Origin: JBDREA01 sp043820265
GTDB lineage: Archaea; Altiarchaeota; Altiarchaeia; IMC4; JBDREA01
Assembly (NCBI GenBank): GCA_043820265.1
Contig: JBDREA010000066.1
Span: forward strand, 1-5,330
DNA: 5,330 nucleotides
Direction of reading: 5' to 3'
Below the pieces are notes generated by a model, which saw only the letters and a program-made list of their open reading frames with translations, searched no databases and had not been told where the DNA came from. How positions within the stretch are numbered: the first letter of the stretch is position 1; every line of letters begins with the position of its first letter. The translations under genes and the position numbers were made by a program. Below are positions 4,431 through 5,330 of the stretch, one piece after another.

Positions 4431-5330
4431 AGAGCGTTGCGATAATCGGGGGATCAGGCTACACGGGAGGAGAACTACTGAGAATCCTGATGAATCATCC
4501 AGAATTCGAAGTCGAAGCTGTAACCTCTGAGAGGTTTGCGTCAAAGTTCGTCCACTCAGTGCACCCGAACCTTCGCGGGGCGACGGATTTAAAGTTCATC
4601 GGAAGAGACGGGCTCAATGGAGAATACGACCTTATCTTCACTGCTGTTCCTCATGGTTCTGCGATGAAGAACATGCCGGAATACGTCAAACTCGCAGACA
4701 AGGTCGTTGACTTGTCCGCTGACTTCCGGTTGAAGACATCAGATGACTATGTGAAATGGTACGGCCACGAGCACTCCTGCCCCGACCTCCTTTCGAAATT
4801 CGTCTACGGCATAGCCGAACTCCACAGAGGCGAGATGAAAAAAGCCAAATACGTTTCTGGTGCGGGCTGCCTTGCCACGTCTGCGATCCTTTCACTTTAT
4901 CCTCTCGTCAAAAACGGACTCATCGAAACCGAAAACATCGTCGTCGACTCAAAGATCGGATCATCTGCCGGAGGCAACGCGCCAAGCCTTGATTCCCACC
5001 ACCCCGAGCGCTCAGGCGCGGTCCGAAGCTACAAACCCACCGGTCACAGGCACACGGCTGAGATGATCCAGGAACTCACCTTCGCGGGAAAGGCCCCAAA
5101 TATCTCCTTCACTCCCCACGCAATCGAGATGGTCAGAGGGATTCTTTCAACTTGCCACGTGAGGCTGAAAGATGCAGATATTGAGGATAAGGATATCTGG
5201 AAGGCGTACCGGGGAGTCTACGATGAGGAACCATTCATCCGCATCGTAAAAGACAAACAAGGCGTCTACCGCTTCCCCGAACCCAAAATCCTCACCGGCA
5301 GCAACTTCTGCGACATAGGATTTGAAAAAG
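4427..5330 (+). CDS. lysY: LysY/ArgC: LysW-linked phosphate reductase, 3' end beyond the window
   Basis: NADPH-dependent reductase of the ArgC/LysY family, converting the LysW-bound gamma-glutamyl or aminoadipyl phosphate to the semialdehyde. From the ATG at 4427 there are 301 complete codons with no stop; the family is about 350 residues, so some 50 residues lie past the right edge. The N-terminal nucleotide-binding motif is GGSGYTGGEL (8-17). The catalytic cysteine is Cys148 in SGAGCLATSA, and GHRHTAEM supplies the likely catalytic His209; the 61-residue spacing equals that recalled for Cys158/His219 of mycobacterial ArgC. SSAGGNAP, HPERSG and FTPHAIEMVRGI are further family motifs. The start overlaps the lysX stop (ATGA), indicating translational coupling. 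The operon context favours the LysW-dependent form over the classical acetylated-substrate ArgC. It probably continues into the kinase (lysZ) and aminotransferase genes. Confidence 0.93.
   Translation, partial: MKSVAIIGGSGYTGGELLRILMNHPEFEVEAVTSERFASKFVHSVHPNLRGATDLKFIGRDGLNGEYDLIFTAVPHGSAMKNMPEYVKLADKVVDLSADFRLKTSDDYVKWYGHEHSCPDLLSKFVYGIAELHRGEMKKAKYVSGAGCLATSAILSLYPLVKNGLIETENIVVDSKIGSSAGGNAPSLDSHHPERSGAVRSYKPTGHRHTAEMIQELTFAGKAPNISFTPHAIEMVRGILSTCHVRLKDADIEDKDIWKAYRGVYDEEPFIRIVKDKQGVYRFPEPKILTGSNFCDIGFEK

Noticed and set aside
4302..5066. Several short frames on both strands inside lysX and lysY
   Set aside because: All overlap the lysX/lysY reading frames, have arginine/serine-rich translations without motifs, and lack ribosome binding sites.

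Overview
The window looks archaeal. It carries the amino-group carrier protein (LysW) type of lysine/arginine biosynthesis, its promoters are AT-rich TATA-like boxes rather than bacterial -35/-10 pairs, and ribosome binding sites are of the GGAGG/GGTGA kind. LamG plus thrombospondin-type-3 surface proteins and AbiE toxin-antitoxin pairs occur in several uncultivated archaeal groups, for example Bathyarchaeia-like or Thermoplasmata-like lineages. The phylum cannot be fixed from this sequence, and a bacterium with the LysW pathway is not fully excluded.

Layout. Positions 1-222 hold no recognisable gene, but carry a 17-bp imperfect inverted repeat (50-66 / 134-150) and, at the left edge, a minus-strand ribosome-binding-site-like sequence pointing out of the window. 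Positions 223 to about 1134 (minus strand) encode the C-terminal part of a secreted LamG / TSP3 / Ig-like protein whose 5' end is missing. It collides at about 1117 with the 3' remnant of an unrelated plus-strand gene (to 1266), where base composition changes sharply. Positions 1341-2947 hold a two-gene AbiE-type toxin-antitoxin operon (antitoxin-like AbiEi, then nucleotidyltransferase AbiEii), with a perfect 10-bp palindrome just before the first start codon and a GTGA overlap between the genes.

Positions 2948-3354 are intergenic. They hold a frame-broken coding remnant joined to the end of abiEii, a pair of directly repeated hairpins, a possible 26-codon minus-strand ORF and AT-rich promoter sequence. 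Positions 3355 to the right edge carry lysW, lysX/argX and the start of lysY/argC, each pair overlapping by ATGA, so translation is probably coupled.

In the biosynthetic operon LysW presents its C-terminal glutamate, the ATP-grasp ligase LysX attaches the amino group of alpha-aminoadipate or glutamate to it, and LysY reduces the phosphorylated carrier-bound intermediate to the semialdehyde. The kinase and later enzymes presumably lie beyond the right edge. The left half (broken genes, repeats, toxin-antitoxin pair) looks like a variable region abutting this housekeeping operon. I found the AbiE module, its operator-like palindrome and the repeats, but nothing that is clearly a wholly new system.
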